The notes beneath the pieces were generated by a model, which worked only from the letters and a program-made list of their open reading frames with translations, did no database searches and had not been told where the DNA came from. Source: Caenorhabditis remanei (lineage: Eukaryota; Nematoda; Chromadorea; Rhabditida; Rhabditidae). From it: 64,000 nt of DNA. A program made the position numbers and the translations under genes. The DNA lies in the NCBI RefSeq assembly GCF_010183535.1, contig NC_071329.1, forward strand, positions 8,060,001 to 8,124,000, given 5' to 3'. Shown here in pieces: positions 1 through 11,200 of this stretch (position 1 is its first letter; each line of letters opens with the position of its first letter).

Positions 1-41
1 AATTTTAGCTTTTTGTCGAGAAATTCGAGTCATGTGTTTTT

Positions 42-125
42 CTTTACTTCGGTATGATAAGAAATTATATTTTTTCAGATGGATTTAAAGGTAAGAAGGT
101 AAGTATTTGTCATACCGAAGTAAAG
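42..125. repeat. Short inverted repeat around a possible 12-base exon
   Basis: A perfect 16-base inverted repeat: CTTTACTTCGGTATGA at 42-57 and its reverse complement at 110-125. Between the arms lies an acceptor-like TTTTTTCAG ending at 78, twelve bases (79-90) and a donor-like GTAAGA. Either this is a small hairpin element or chance pairing around a microexon; the sequence alone does not decide. Confidence 0.5.
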
Positions 126-229
126 TCAAAATACCGGACTTCGAATTTCGTCGGCGGGTTTTTTTTTCAGAGTTCAAAGAAAAGCTCGAACATCAAAAAT
201 TGTTTTATAACCGCCAAGCTAACCTATAA
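79..229 (+). other. Possible 5' exons of the CRAL-TRIO gene, or the end of another gene
   Basis: A possible 12-base exon (79-90) and a second exon from 171 (after TTTTTTTTCAG) can be joined in frame to read GFKEFKEKLEHQKLFYNRQ, then a stop at about 229. The piece resembles the helical CRAL-TRIO-N lead-in that should precede the exon at 707, but the stop codon breaks it from that gene. It could be a decayed 5' end, the tail of an upstream gene, or chance. Bases 230-480 hold nothing else I can support. Confidence 0.25.
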
Positions 230-477
230 TATTTATATGAAATCGTATGTGATTTTCAATTTTTCATGAAGTATTGCCATTATCTGTTTGAAAAATGAAG
301 AACTTCGAGAAAGAACGGAGAAAATGTACAAGTCCGAGAAATGGAAAGTGAACAAGTTGAAAAAAGGAATAGTGAAACAACATAATAACATTACATACCT
401 ATCATAACAATGAATTAGGGCTTTCTAGTGTTTCATACAGAATAATCAACCAAATACGGTTGGTAGAATTAATGCTG

Positions 478-612
478 ATATGCTATCCATATGCGTTCCA
501 TATGCGCCCCACGCTTTCGGCCGACCGCGCGTGGATCCATATGGGCACATATAGGGCCCAACCCTCATTCTTTTTAGCCACATATTCGCCACCGCGCGGT
601 TCCATATGTGTT
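478..612. repeat. Cluster of CATATG palindromes
   Basis: CATATG or CCATATG appears at least four times in about 130 bases (near 488, 498, 540 and 602), with GC-rich stretches such as CCGACCGCGCGTGG between. The composition differs from the AT-rich surroundings, and the cluster runs straight into the broken tRNA. It looks like a fragment of a dispersed repeat; I cannot name the family. Confidence 0.4.
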
Positions 613-687
613 CCCCAGCGGTTCACCTGTGGATAAGGCACTAGACTTCGAATCTAGGGATTGCAGGTTCGAGTCCTGCCGTGGTCG
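613..687 (+). pseudogene. tRNA-Arg(TCG) with replaced 5' half (pseudogene)
   Basis: The 3' two thirds are an excellent tRNA: anticodon stem CTAGA/TCTAG around a seven-base loop with anticodon TCG (648-650), T arm GCAGG-TTCGAGT-CCTGC (663-679), acceptor 3' strand CGTGGTC and discriminator G at 687. D-loop sequence GGATAAGGC is intact. The 5' acceptor strand that should read GACCACG is absent; the bases there (about 613-630) run on from the CATATG repeat. The internal promoter B box is intact, but without the 5' strand the molecule should not fold, so I call it a truncated tRNA pseudogene in the intron before the exon at 707. Confidence 0.7.
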
Positions 688-706
688 AAATCTTTTGCAT
701 TTTTAG

Positions 707-2058
707 GCTCTGAAACGTCATCTGAATATTCGTAAAACGATCGACTTGAATTCTTTTGTTGATAAAGTGGAGTTAGAAGAAGACGAGTTGAATAAATATG
801 TACCAATTGATGTGATCGGACAGAATCATCCCGATGATAACAAAGTTTTGATGTTCGAAAGAACCGGAAAGATTGATATAAGTGGATTGGTGGACAATGT
901 ATTGGTAAGTCTGCTTCCTATAGAACTTGTCAATTCTTCTAATCCCTAGATGCACAAATTCATGCAAATCAAGCTGAAGATGATGGAGAGTGTCCATCAA
1001 AAAGTGGTAGCAGCCGAAAGGAAGACTGGACGTCAAAGTGGTGGATTGTTTGTGATGGATTTGGATGGAATCTCTTTCAGCCCAAAATTAATTTCTGTTC
1101 TCACTGGACCTTATCGTATCATGTGGGGAACACTTTTCGATCACTATCCTCAACTTCTTCAAAAAATTATCATTGTGAATGCACCATCTTTTGTGAATGT
1201 GCTCCATCAAGCATGCTCTCCATTCCTACCGGATGACTATAAAGAGAAGATTGTCATCACTTCCGAATCAGCAATTGATGCTATTCAGAAGCACGTGGAT
1301 AAGAGTTTTCTTCCATCTGATCTCGGAGGAGAGCTGCCAAGAAAAACGTCGCTTCCGCCTGCTCCATTCCCAAAAACTAATAAAAAGGAGGAAAAAGAGA
1401 AAGTCGATTTAGTGGCGATTAGTGTTCCTGCTGGGAAGTATGTGATTCAGAAATTCGAATGGAAACAGGGAAATGAGATTGAATTCTTCTTGAATAATGA
1501 AAGCTCCTTCCATTATTTCATGTTCCATTCTGAAGATGATACGGTAACTTCTTGATTGTGTAACTGCGCCCTACTGTGAATTTTTTCAGAGAGATATGGA
1601 AACATGGCGAGAGATGACAGTTGGATGTGAAAGACCTGCTCTTTCACAAGTTGACTCATGGAAATATACCGTACCATTAGATGGGTGAGTTGATCTGCAG
1701 TCTAGTCTTTGAACTAATTTTTCTGACAAATTGAGTACAAAAATTTATTAATTTTTCGAATTCTTCCGTCTTGCAGATTACAGCGTTAAACCGATTTGTA
1801 AAATAATTTCGTAATTGAGAGTTTCTCTTCAACTAGAAAATATTTGAAGTATATAATCCGATTTAGCGAAACTTCGCTAAACTTTGATTTAATATTTTTC
1901 TCAAAACTTGCATTATTTCTTCTTCCAGATACTACTTCATCCGGTACGGAAACCACAATTCATGGTATTTCTCAACCACAGTCAACACTAATCACTTTAT
2001 TTACAATGAAAATGGCGAGAGAATCGCATTGACTCCGATCGAGACATTCAATATTTAA
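707..2058 (+). CDS. CRAL-TRIO (SEC14-like) protein with C-terminal GOLD domain; 5' end unresolved
   Basis: Four exons are clear: 707-904, 950-1543, 1590-1684 and 1929-2058 (338 codons plus stop; all phases agree). The first begins ALKRHLNIRKTIDL, the usual junction between the CRAL-TRIO N helix region and the lipid-binding lobe. The lobe follows (FVMDLDGISFSP, then HYPQLLQKIIIVNAPSFVNV). After a lysine-rich linker (about residues 205-220) comes a beta-rich GOLD segment ending SWYFSTTVNTNHFIYNENG. Nematode genomes hold many such proteins; they are thought to bind phosphoinositides or hydrophobic ligands at membranes. Oddity: no start codon or convincing upstream exon joins the 707 exon, and a broken tRNA sits just before it. 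The 5' end may be lost, or lie beyond what I can recognise. The alternative is an expressed gene starting upstream of the window. Confidence 0.8.
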
Positions 2059-2108
2059 GATTTCAAAGATTCAAATAATCACAGTTTTCGAAGAGAATGT
2101 CTAAGAAT

Positions 2109-2613
2109 TTATTGATCTTTTTTGGTTTCCTCCGTGGTTTCCGTCGTTGCGCAACACGATTTTTCTGAAATTTTTATTTACAGTAATATTCATATCTTCA
2201 AAGCTATTTATATATATCATAAAAATTTCGAAAAATGTTTTATTCAGATTACTTTTGGTATCGGATAAATGTTGTTTCGAAATAAATTCATTGTGAAATT
2301 TGGAATTTGGTAAACTGAAATTTATAAGAAAACTTTTTTTTAATTCAAATGTTTTTAAAAACAGAGTAAAAACATACCGTTTCCCTCTTCCTTCGTTTCC
2401 TCCTTATTATCCGGAATTTTCACAGGACACGTTGGATACAGAATTGGGTCCAAGAAGTTCACCCATCGCTCTGGCAGGAATCTGGAAAATGATTGAATTA
2501 CAGAGTTTCAATACAAAAAGAAAAATTATAACTTACCGGTACACATATGGCATGATGAATTTCATGTATATGGCCATCATAATTGGGAGAAAAATGCATG
2601 GTAGACACACCAT
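2109..2613 (-). CDS. C18orf32 / UPF0729 family small protein
   Basis: A 78-residue protein in three exons on the minus strand: 2613-2537, 2481-2378 and 2164-2109. It starts MVCLPCIFLPIMMAIYMKF, matching the very conserved N terminus of the UPF0729 family (human C18orf32 starts MVCIPCIV). A hydrophobic segment (residues 3-23) is followed by YRFLPERWVNFLDPILYPTC, then a polar tail ending in KKDQ. Splice sites are CG|GTAAGT, ACG|GTATGT and two TTTCAG/TTCCAG acceptors; phases add up exactly. The family is membrane-associated and little studied; I make no functional claim. Its 3' end lies 51 bases from the end of the CRAL-TRIO gene, so the two genes converge. No reading frame of normal size shows it. 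Confidence 0.9.
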
Positions 2614-5600
2614 TGTTTAAGTTTAAAAAAGTGATAAAAGTCGATGAAATTGGTGGAAATTCGGAGTGTGCGGTGGAGCGCGTTTGCAGAGAAAGACAAT
2701 GGACAGACCGGAGACACTCTAGAGAAGGGAAGAAGAACTTGGAAATGCATAGAGATGGATGAATGTAGATAAGGATGGATATTTAGGTTGGGTTGGGGAA
2801 GTTTTCCGGACTGAAAATAAGGGAAATGAGAAGACGGAAATGTTGGAACAAGACCATGAGGGAAGGGTATAAAGATACTTCTGAAAACGAATTGAGAGAT
2901 GGGACAGTTTTTTTAATATGGAGATTAAAACTGGCGCCCTAACCAGAACCGCCTGAATAGGAGATGTTACAAAGCAGAAACATCTGGAATAGGTCCAGTG
3001 ACTTCGAAAAAACAAAAAATTGATGTTTGAAAGGTTGCTTCACAGGTAAATAGCGATGATCCATTATGCATCCATATCTTGGATCGTGCACGAATATGGA
3101 AAGGAGAATGTTCCTCGTAAGTTTTAAAGACTCATAACCAATTCTGATTCAAAAAAGTCTGGCAGATTCAGTTTTTTTTCTGATCAGGTACGGAAATGAA
3201 AATAAAATATTCCTGAGAAGCGACAATATTTCATCTTTGAGATTGGGATAAGTTTACTTCAAATTCGTTTTTCTTCCAAAATATTCAACTGAATCGTCGA
3301 AAATTTTCAGAAACGATGCAAAACACAAAGATCTGTGTAATAATGAAAAAGGAAATTGTTGAAGTACTTATCAAACGTATTGAATCTAAAATTTCCAAAA
3401 CGATGTTATTGCTTCCTTTTCCATACCGAGGTAAATAAAATTTTAACTAGAGTCAACTCAGTCGATAAATTTGAGACCATGATCAGTAGTTTCTTTTATT
3501 TTGCCACATTGGTGACATGTCTCTACCCTGCCATCTAACACATTACCTATTCAAAAGTGCTAGAATGCAAATACACACCTCCACTCATTCAACATACCAT
3601 ATTCCCACTCCTCTTTTACAATCACTTCCAAAGTACTCATCTCCATTACTTCTTCATTCAAATTGTTTGCTCTCTGGAGCTCCTTCAGGTCACAAAACAA
3701 AAGATTCCTCCTCCTCCCATCACTTACAACGACTATTACAACACCTCGTCCGCGGTTGACCGCGCGGAATAAGAGCGAGAGTGAGGGCAGTTTAGTTGAA
3801 AGGGTCCCTCGTTTTAAAATCACTTTTCTTATTATTGATTCCGTAAACTCTGAACTCTCTCCTCGTGTTTTGTGTTTTTCAAATCTCAGTCGTCCCGTTC
3901 ACTCATCCACCCACATTTTTCTTCATTTTTCTTCATGTCTACTATCATCGCTTCTTCTCCTTCATGTATCTTCTTCCTCTCGGCGGGATGCCTTTTTCCT
4001 GACTCTGCGTCTCGTTTTCTTATCAAAATTTTGCGCGAACAACCAGGTGATGGTAGGAGAGATGATGAGTCACTTACCAAAAATGGATCGAAACGAAACA
4101 AAGTTCTCGCAGTTTTTTTTTCTTTGACTGACTCATTCATTTCAAAGTTTTATATTGCTGAATGACATTTTCAGATGTTCAGTTTCACTCTGAATCATAT
4201 TTATTTTATTATTTCAGTTTTGGTTTTGAGTTTTTTATAGATGTGTAGTAATTTCATTAGATTGTAATATAGAAGTTTTTAAACTTTCAATATCAGCCTT
4301 ACCATCAACGAAAACTGTGCTAGGTTCTAGTCTTCATGCATAGCCTCACCCATAAATTTGGATTTTGTTCTCAATATTTTGGAGAGTGAAACCCTCAGAC
4401 AATGTTAGAACTAGATCTTTTACTTTCTTTTTTTTCTGAACATCTACTTTTCCGCTTCTGGAAAATCAAAAAGACTCCTAAAGCCTACACATTGGCCACC
4501 GGTAGCTGACCACTTGGACATTAATATCACATTGATTTTAGCATGATCCCAGGCTACGACGAGCATATAAAAGTTAATTACCGATAAAAACATCTATGTA
4601 GATTAAGTTCAAGAGCGTTTTTACCAACTTCTGGCTCAGACTCAGCGAAAGATCAGTCAGAACTGAGCCAAAACTCTTCAAAAAAAGCAAACCTTTCAGT
4701 TTTTAGACTTCTCAAATTCCGAACATTTTAAATTTTCAGCCTATTCATTTGTATGAAATCAAGTTATTGACCTATCACAATATTTTCCTCTTTCCCATCC
4801 GACCCTCCTAATATTTTTCCACTTCAGCTAACTTTCCCTTCACCCCGACAGCTGTATTATCCGCTTCCCTATCATCAATCATCAATTTCTGAAAAAATCC
4901 TTTACCAACGAAACTGAAACTATGCCTTCTTCAAAAAACCTCGATGTTTGATTAATTAGTAAATACGTTTCCTCTTCTCCCGTCAAATCAATTCAACATA
5001 TCCCTTTTTCTATGCTAGGTAAACCGGCTAATTAACATGAAAACTTTTGTGTACATTGACACTATCTCTCCTCTCTATTCTTCTCTGTAATACGAGTTTG
5101 TGTTTATATTATGAATGTAGTGTAAAAACGAACACCATGCATATGGACAGTCTCTTCTCCCTTTTCATTTTCTAACCGCATAATTTCGTATCGCGCATTG
5201 CTTTCATCTACATCTTCAATTCCAATCTAAGATTATCTTTTTCGAAATATTTTCTCCCATATCAATATCATTTCACTTCTCTTCTCTTTTCCCTTTATCC
5301 TCCGACCTAAATTCACTTTCCTTCTGCCAATCCTGAAAAGTCTCGCACCTAATTTTGCAATTATCTTTCCCGCAACTTTCTCCACCCTCCCTCCTCTCAT
5401 TCCAATTGAATACAGTAATAATAGTGGTTCTCGTTTCTATTGTTGTTGTTGAAAGTATTTCGGCCTAAACCCGAGAAGACTTTGATGTTCAAAATAGATA
5501 AGCCAGTTTTCCGCTTTTCTCGTGTCACACTCTTTTTTGGTTTTTTTGGGTCACCGAGAATCGGTCACCGAGAATACGGTTTTGGATACATTTAGTAATG

Positions 5601-5948
5601 TAATGAACAATTGTTTGTTTGAATTGGTTCGGATTCTTTTTATCGATTTGGGAACGGTCAGAATCTTCAAATCAGCTTTGAAATGATTGTCCTAGAAATC
5701 TACAAAAGTTGTCTGGTTGTTATGTTGATAAAAAACTACCAGATAGTTAAGACCGAAGTTTGATTGAAACGTGATTACACGAAAATGAACTGTTGAAAAC
5801 CGCCATGAATATTCTTGAAAATACTCTCAGCTAAGATCTAAATTAGACTTCAGTAACTTCTGTGTAACGAATTAATCTATCTTTTTTGATACAAATACCT
5901 CAAAAAAGGATATTGATATCTTTTGAAACTTTCACCCGCATTCAATTA
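2614..5948. other. Intergenic region, no gene seen
   Basis: AT-rich, with long pyrimidine stretches (for example 3880-4010 and 5250-5400). Open frames here are short and have no splice-supported structure or recognisable motifs. A direct repeat TCGGTCACCGAGAAT occurs twice at about 5548-5577. Part may be the promoter of the C18orf32-like gene or distant 5' sequence of zyx-1; nothing more can be supported. Confidence 0.5.
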
Positions 5949-6183
5949 TCATTCTTATATATAAAAGACAAGTGGTGTTTGTCTGTTTGTCTGAGGCACT
6001 GTCCGCAGCGGTTTTGGAAAGAGAAGAGAAACTGAGCCAGTGGGCAAAACCGAACTGGCGTGCTTTGGTCAGCGACAGCCGCTTTGGACCACTCGGCCAT
6101 GCGGGCACATTCGAAAGTCAATGACTACGTGAATGAAGAGAGACCAGCCGGCTCAACCGCCGAAGGCGGGGGAGACAGGCTGG
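5949..6183 (+). mobile_element. Short non-autonomous Helitron-like element
   Basis: The element starts TCATTCTTATATATAAAAG after an A (5948) and ends in CTGG before a T (6184). This matches Helitron rules (5' TC, 3' CTRR, insertion between A and T). A hairpin CCGCC-GAA-GGCGG (6157-6169) lies 10 bases before the CTGG, as is usual. No protein is encoded. The core is GC-rich relative to its flanks. A related 3' hairpin is seen near 14.75 kb. The 5' boundary is less sure than the 3' boundary. Confidence 0.6.
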
Positions 6184-6262
6184 TTAAATATAACATCTAG
6201 ACACGGTGAAACATAAAGTCTTCTGGACTTAACGATAACTTTTTGTTTTCCTGTAACCAGTG

Positions 6263-6512
6263 TGTGCTTTCGAAATTTTTATTTCGAAAAATTCAGATTT
6301 CGAAAGATCTTTCGAAAGATTTTTCGAAAGATCTTTCGAAAATCTTTCGAAAAAATTTCGAAAGACTTCGAATCTTTCGAAAACCTTTCGAAAAAATTTC
6401 GAAAGATTACGAAACTTTCGAAAATCTTTCGAAAAAATTTCGAAAGTTTCGAAATCTTTCGAAATTCTTTCGAAAGATCTTTCGAAAGATCTTTCGAAAG
6501 ATTTTCCGAAAG
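6263..6512. repeat. TTTCGAAA palindromic satellite, block 1
   Basis: About 250 bases built from TTTCGAAA joined by short spacers, often as a 12-base unit TTTCGAAAGATC, with variants TTTCGAAAAA and TTTCGAAAC. Every unit is its own reverse complement, so all six frames stay open and give false proteins rich in FERSFERSF or FRKIFRK. The block starts after GTAACCAGTGTGTGC and fades into unique sequence near 6512. Confidence 0.85.
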
Positions 6513-6796
6513 AAACCGAAAGTTGTTTCAAAAACAATTTTCGCTAAAGAGAGCGCGGAGTGGGATTTCGGAGCATCGTTGTTGTTTTCAAATTCAATTT
6601 TTTTTCTTTTTTTTGTTGGTACTTTCAATTAACCAGTCTTTTGGAGATTAAATATATGTTCAGGGGAAATTTTGAAAATTTATTGCTATAAAACACCAAA
6701 ACTTCACTAAATTTGGTAGAAGACGGCTGATTTAGTAATTTTTGTATACTGTATGAAAACTTTTTTGCTATGCGCCTTTAAAGCTACAGTAATTAA

Positions 6797-7088
6797 TTTC
6801 GAAAGATCTTTCGAAAGATCTTTCGAAAATCTTTCGAAAAATCTTTCGAAAGATCTTTCGAAAATCTTTCGAAAAATCTTTCGAAAGATCTTTCGAAAAA
6901 ATTTCGAAAAAATTTCGAAAAATTTCTTTCGAAAAAATTTCGAAATTTTTTCGAAAGATCTTTCGAAAGATTTTTCGAAAATCTTTCGAAATAATTTCGA
7001 AATAATTCTTTCGAAATAATTTCGAAAAAATTTCGAAAGATTTTTCGAAAGATTTTTCGAAAATTCTTTCGAAATTGCTTCGAAAACA
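6797..7088. repeat. TTTCGAAA palindromic satellite, block 2
   Basis: A second array of the same TTTCGAAA unit, about 290 bases, separated from block 1 by about 285 bases of unique sequence. It ends in TTCGAAAACACACACTG, which is nearly the reverse complement of the start of block 1 (CAGTGTGTGCTTTCGAAA). The whole region 6255-7096 is therefore roughly one large inverted repeat, and GTAACCA flanks both outer ends in direct orientation. Open frames here are artefacts of the palindromic unit. Confidence 0.85.
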
Positions 7089-7096
7089 CACACTGC

Positions 7097-8289
7097 CTGT
7101 AACCATTCAAATAGCGCAACTTCCTTCTTCCAAAAAGAAACAAGTTGGATCAAAACGTCTTTTTTCTCTCGAAAAGTTCAAAGTTCCATGATTCATACAA
7201 CAAATCATTAGGTTGTTTGCTCTATTCTCGCATGAAAATTCCGGTTCTATTTTTTCCAGTGAAGAGAAAAAAGAAGAAGAGTTTTGGAAGTAAGTCGGAA
7301 AATACACAGTACCTCCCTCTTCTCTCTCTCAATATGCTATGTTTTTGTTTCTTTTTCCCTCTAAATTCCAGCCGAAAATTTTTTTGTTCGTGGGAACCAT
7401 TTGATTGCGCCCACCTCTTCTTCTTCTTTTCCATCTTTCATCAAAAACCGAAACCGCCCATAAAAACTTTCTTGTGCAAAGGGAAGAAGAGGGCACAACT
7501 ATACCACACATAAAACCACAGACGTTTTTTCGTATTCTTTTCCATCTTCCGATGCTTTATCGTTATTTGCGAAGCGTTCTGTGATGTGCCGCCTTCTTTT
7601 TCAAGTTGCGGACTGTTTATTCGGAGTTTGGAAATGGAAAACGTTCTCTTGAATACTAGTTTAGTGATGAGTCTGGAGGCAGTAAAATTGGTAGAAGGGC
7701 TTCTGTAGTTCTGGAAATGTATACTGTATCTAGTTCTGGTATTTCTAAACAACCTAAGTTGTCACACCCTCTATCTAAACTCATTTTTAACTTGACACTG
7801 TCTAGAAGGGACTTGTTCAAGTTTTCATTGTTTTTTTTAGTTGATTTTCTTAGAATCAAATTTAAAAAAATGAATATTCAAAGTTTTAACATTGTAAGTT
7901 TATTCTTGAGAAATCCAAATTACAATTTTCTAAAAAGTCGGGAATCCTAAGGTTCATTGGAGCTAGTACCTCGAAAAAATTCCTACAGACTTTAGCTCTT
8001 CGATCTTTTAGATTTTTCAACCCCTTACCCAAAATATAAACATTTATTTTTTGTTTCTTCACTTTTGGAATGATCTTCCAAATGTTTTCAAGCAGATGTC
8101 GTTTGCGTGTGTGTTGTCTTCATCTTCTTCTTCTTCTTCCACCATATCATTCCCAATTTCTCTTATTCAATCGCTTATCCCTCGTTGTCGCCGCCAGGCT
8201 CTTGCTTTTTTTGTAATCCCCCCTCCCTCTTTTCCTGCCATCAGTCGAATTTTGTGAGCCAAAGTGTAAAATGGGCTCCCGACGGGACG
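7097..8289. other. Intergenic and 5' region of zyx-1
   Basis: No coding sequence is supported. A pyrimidine-rich stretch (about 8107-8245) leads to a TCAG at about 8241-8244, a possible spliced-leader acceptor for the long zyx-1 transcript, followed by the short upstream frame at 8271. Confidence 0.4.
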
Positions 8290-8297
8290 ATGGATAG
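8271..8297 (+). promoter_or_regulatory. Upstream ORF overlapping the zyx-1 long-form start
   Basis: ATG at 8271 opens a nine-codon frame (MGSRRDDG, stop at 8295-8297). It overlaps the proposed zyx-1 ATG at 8290 in another frame. If the leader starts upstream of 8271, ribosomes would have to pass or reinitiate, which could lower long-form translation. The alternative is that this ATG is the true start and a splice I did not find joins it to the downstream frame. Confidence 0.4.
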
Positions 8298-11200
8298 ATC
8301 ATACGATCCGAAGAGACACAGATATTCAAGTAGGTTCTGTGTCATGCCAGCTCCTGCCGGCCTCGGGGTCCCTTTTCTTTTTCCAGTGAAGAATCTAAAC
8401 ATACTAAACACTGCGGACCCGTGTATCCCAGTTCTCACAACAGCCCAAGGTCTTCTCCTAATATGAGTTACCTTTCACCACTTCCTCACTATTCTAGTCC
8501 AAGGTATATTGAAAGTTGACACCTTCTTGTCTATTTTGTTTGTTCCTTGTAGAATTGAAGTTTTTGTTTTGTTTTCAAATGTGATGTTCACATGTGATGG
8601 AACATTCATTTCTTTTTTCTTTTCAGCTTGGGTCGTGCTCGCTCATACAGCACTCTTCCCCGTTCGCTCGACGATTCTGATCTATGGGACCCCCGCCTCC
8701 GCCTCCACCACCCCCTCTACTCCCATCCGTAAGTTCATTGAGAACGAGAAAAATGATAAGAATTGGATTGATGGAATTGAAAAAAGAGTTGAGACAGAGA
8801 GGGGATCAATCGATTAGATGGCTGATAGCTGTAGCTGGTGGTACTGGGAGTCTTGAAAAAGTATTATGTTATGATGAAAGACCATTATTTAAAAAATTCT
8901 GAAACACTCAAGATACCGTAATCCTACAGTAAACTGAATTAAAGTGGGTAAGAGGTTCTAGAAACTGTTTTTAGTGAAACTATTTTCCGATCTGTGAAAA
9001 TAAAAAATTGAAGAATTAGACGTATCAACAGGAAATGTTTAATATTTTCAGGGAGAGATACTACCATCTCGCAAATGGAAGACAGAGAATGCACCACGAC
9101 GTAACAACAATCCCCCACCTGCGCCGCCCAAGCCCTCCCGTCCCACAGTGGACGCTCAGGCATTACAGCACGCTGCCGCTCGTTTGCGCAAGACCGGCTA
9201 CAACGAACCGGTACGAGGTGACATCGAGAATCTATCCGATGGACGAGTGGACCGATCGGATCAACGAGTGTCTGACGGAGATCGGACGTACCGCGCGCAG
9301 CTCCAACAATTGGCTGAGCCGAAAGCCAGAGCAGAGGTTGGAAATGGACATCTGGATAGATTGATTTACAGACAGACTGATTTTCAGATTCATGCTGCGC
9401 CCACTTATTCCAACCAACCTCGTCCGCTCGGCGACTTTCATCGAGACCCCGTGGCGTTAAGTCAGTTCCAGGTAACTCATATTTCCAGATTTTCCATATT
9501 AAGACTCTTCGATTTTCAGCAATCCCGAGAGGCTCTTCTCGCATCAAACTCATCTCCTTCTTCCCATTATAGCCCAATCAATAAATTCTCATCATCCACA
9601 TTAACTCAATATGCAAACAAATCTCCGTCTCCTCCATCAGTTCGTGATGATGTCACATATGTTTCTCCATATTCTTCTAAATATTCGTATCCTACAAACT
9701 TTCGAAGCTATCACAAAGACGACGACTACTTTACAAACACGGCAACGACGGCGGCGGCGTCGACAACAACGGCAATGAACAATTATAATGATAATAACAA
9801 TTCAAATAATTATGGAAACAAAGAAACAGTTTTACAATGGACGGAGCCTTACGATCCAAGGTAGGGGGTTGTCTGATTGTGAAGTGGAAAATTATTTCTT
9901 AAAATGTTTCTAGAATTGGCCGTCCGTTTGAGTTCTAGTATTCATAACAAGAGAGTAGTTTCTCTCAATTGTCCAAATTCCTGCCGAATTTTTCCAGTTT
10001 CTGACAATTGTTACTTTCCAGCAAAATCCGGCGGTCCCAATCTCCAATTCGAAACGCTCGTGAAATGATTCACGAGTATTCGACGACCAACTATGTCACT
10101 GAAATCGAGCAACCACCTCCCCCACCACCACCAACTTCCGATCTTTACCAACAGAAGACTCAAGCCCGCAACTTCCTTCAGAACTCCCTGGCCCGTCAAC
10201 TTCGTGACGAAGGTCTCACCGAGTCCCAACGAGCGGCGAATCGCAATCAGACAAGTGCTCTGAGCGCTTCTTCATCATCTACACTTCCATTTGATGTATC
10301 GCGAATTGTCAAGGTTTGTATTTTGTATATTCTTTGAAAAAAAGAAGATGAAGAGGCGGAGGAGGCTTCTGGAGTGGATAGACTCTTCAATCAAATCGAG
10401 ATGAGTCTCCGTTGTCCATTCAATTCAAAAAAAGAAAAGAGAGGGAGAAGTGGGCATAAACGGAAAGAGGGTTGATTGATGAGAGCGTTTATTTTGGTAG
10501 CGACAACGAATTTTTTGGTTCAGATGATCAACGATTACCTGAGATGTCTAGAAGTTTGAGCTTTCTTAATTGGATTCTCATGATTTGATTAACAAAAAAC
10601 TTTTTCATGATACGTTGAAATCGAAAGTATTTGTAGAAATTAGTGAAAGTTTCGAAGTTCAGTCGACCGAAATTTAACGAAACGGTTCAATTTCAGATCA
10701 AAGAAAACTCGAATACTTTGTTCTCTATCTGTTCGATCAACTAAGTCATCAATCCCTAGAGTTTAGAACTTTCAGTTTTTGTTGGTTCCCGATTTTTGAG
10801 ATCTCACTCTATGAGGTCATATCCCATTCGCTTTTTGGAGCTTGATTTATGGATATGAGCATTTGAAGAGGCGTGGCTTCTGTTTTTTGAGGATATAGTT
10901 TTTGTTGTGACTTTTTTCGGAATAATTCTTATTTTTGAAGTTGATTGCTATTAGAATAACTTCTTCCACTAGGAGAGTAACTGGTTTATTAGTGATATTC
11001 AAACCAACGGACAAGGTTATTCTAGTTCTCATGCATAGCTCTGTTAGAACATCGTAATTGCAATGATTTCTGTAGAGAAAATCAGCTAAATTCAGCAATT
11101 CATCCTCGAACTTTTTCACCGAACCCGAGCACTGATCGTCAAAAACGGTAGTAAGAGCAAACCTGATCCGGGTTTTTCAAATCCATTGACTTTTGACGAT

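Noticed and set aside
2719..3015. 98-codon minus-strand frame upstream of the C18orf32-like gene
   Set aside because: Low-complexity serine/phenylalanine content and no splice or start context; treated as noncoding.
3663..4127. 154-codon plus-strand frame
   Set aside because: It comes from a pyrimidine-rich stretch and has no domain, no codon bias and no supporting exons.
6229..7153. Many open frames rich in FERSFERSF or FRKIFRK on both strands
   Set aside because: They arise because the TTTCGAAA unit is its own reverse complement and lacks stop codons in all frames.
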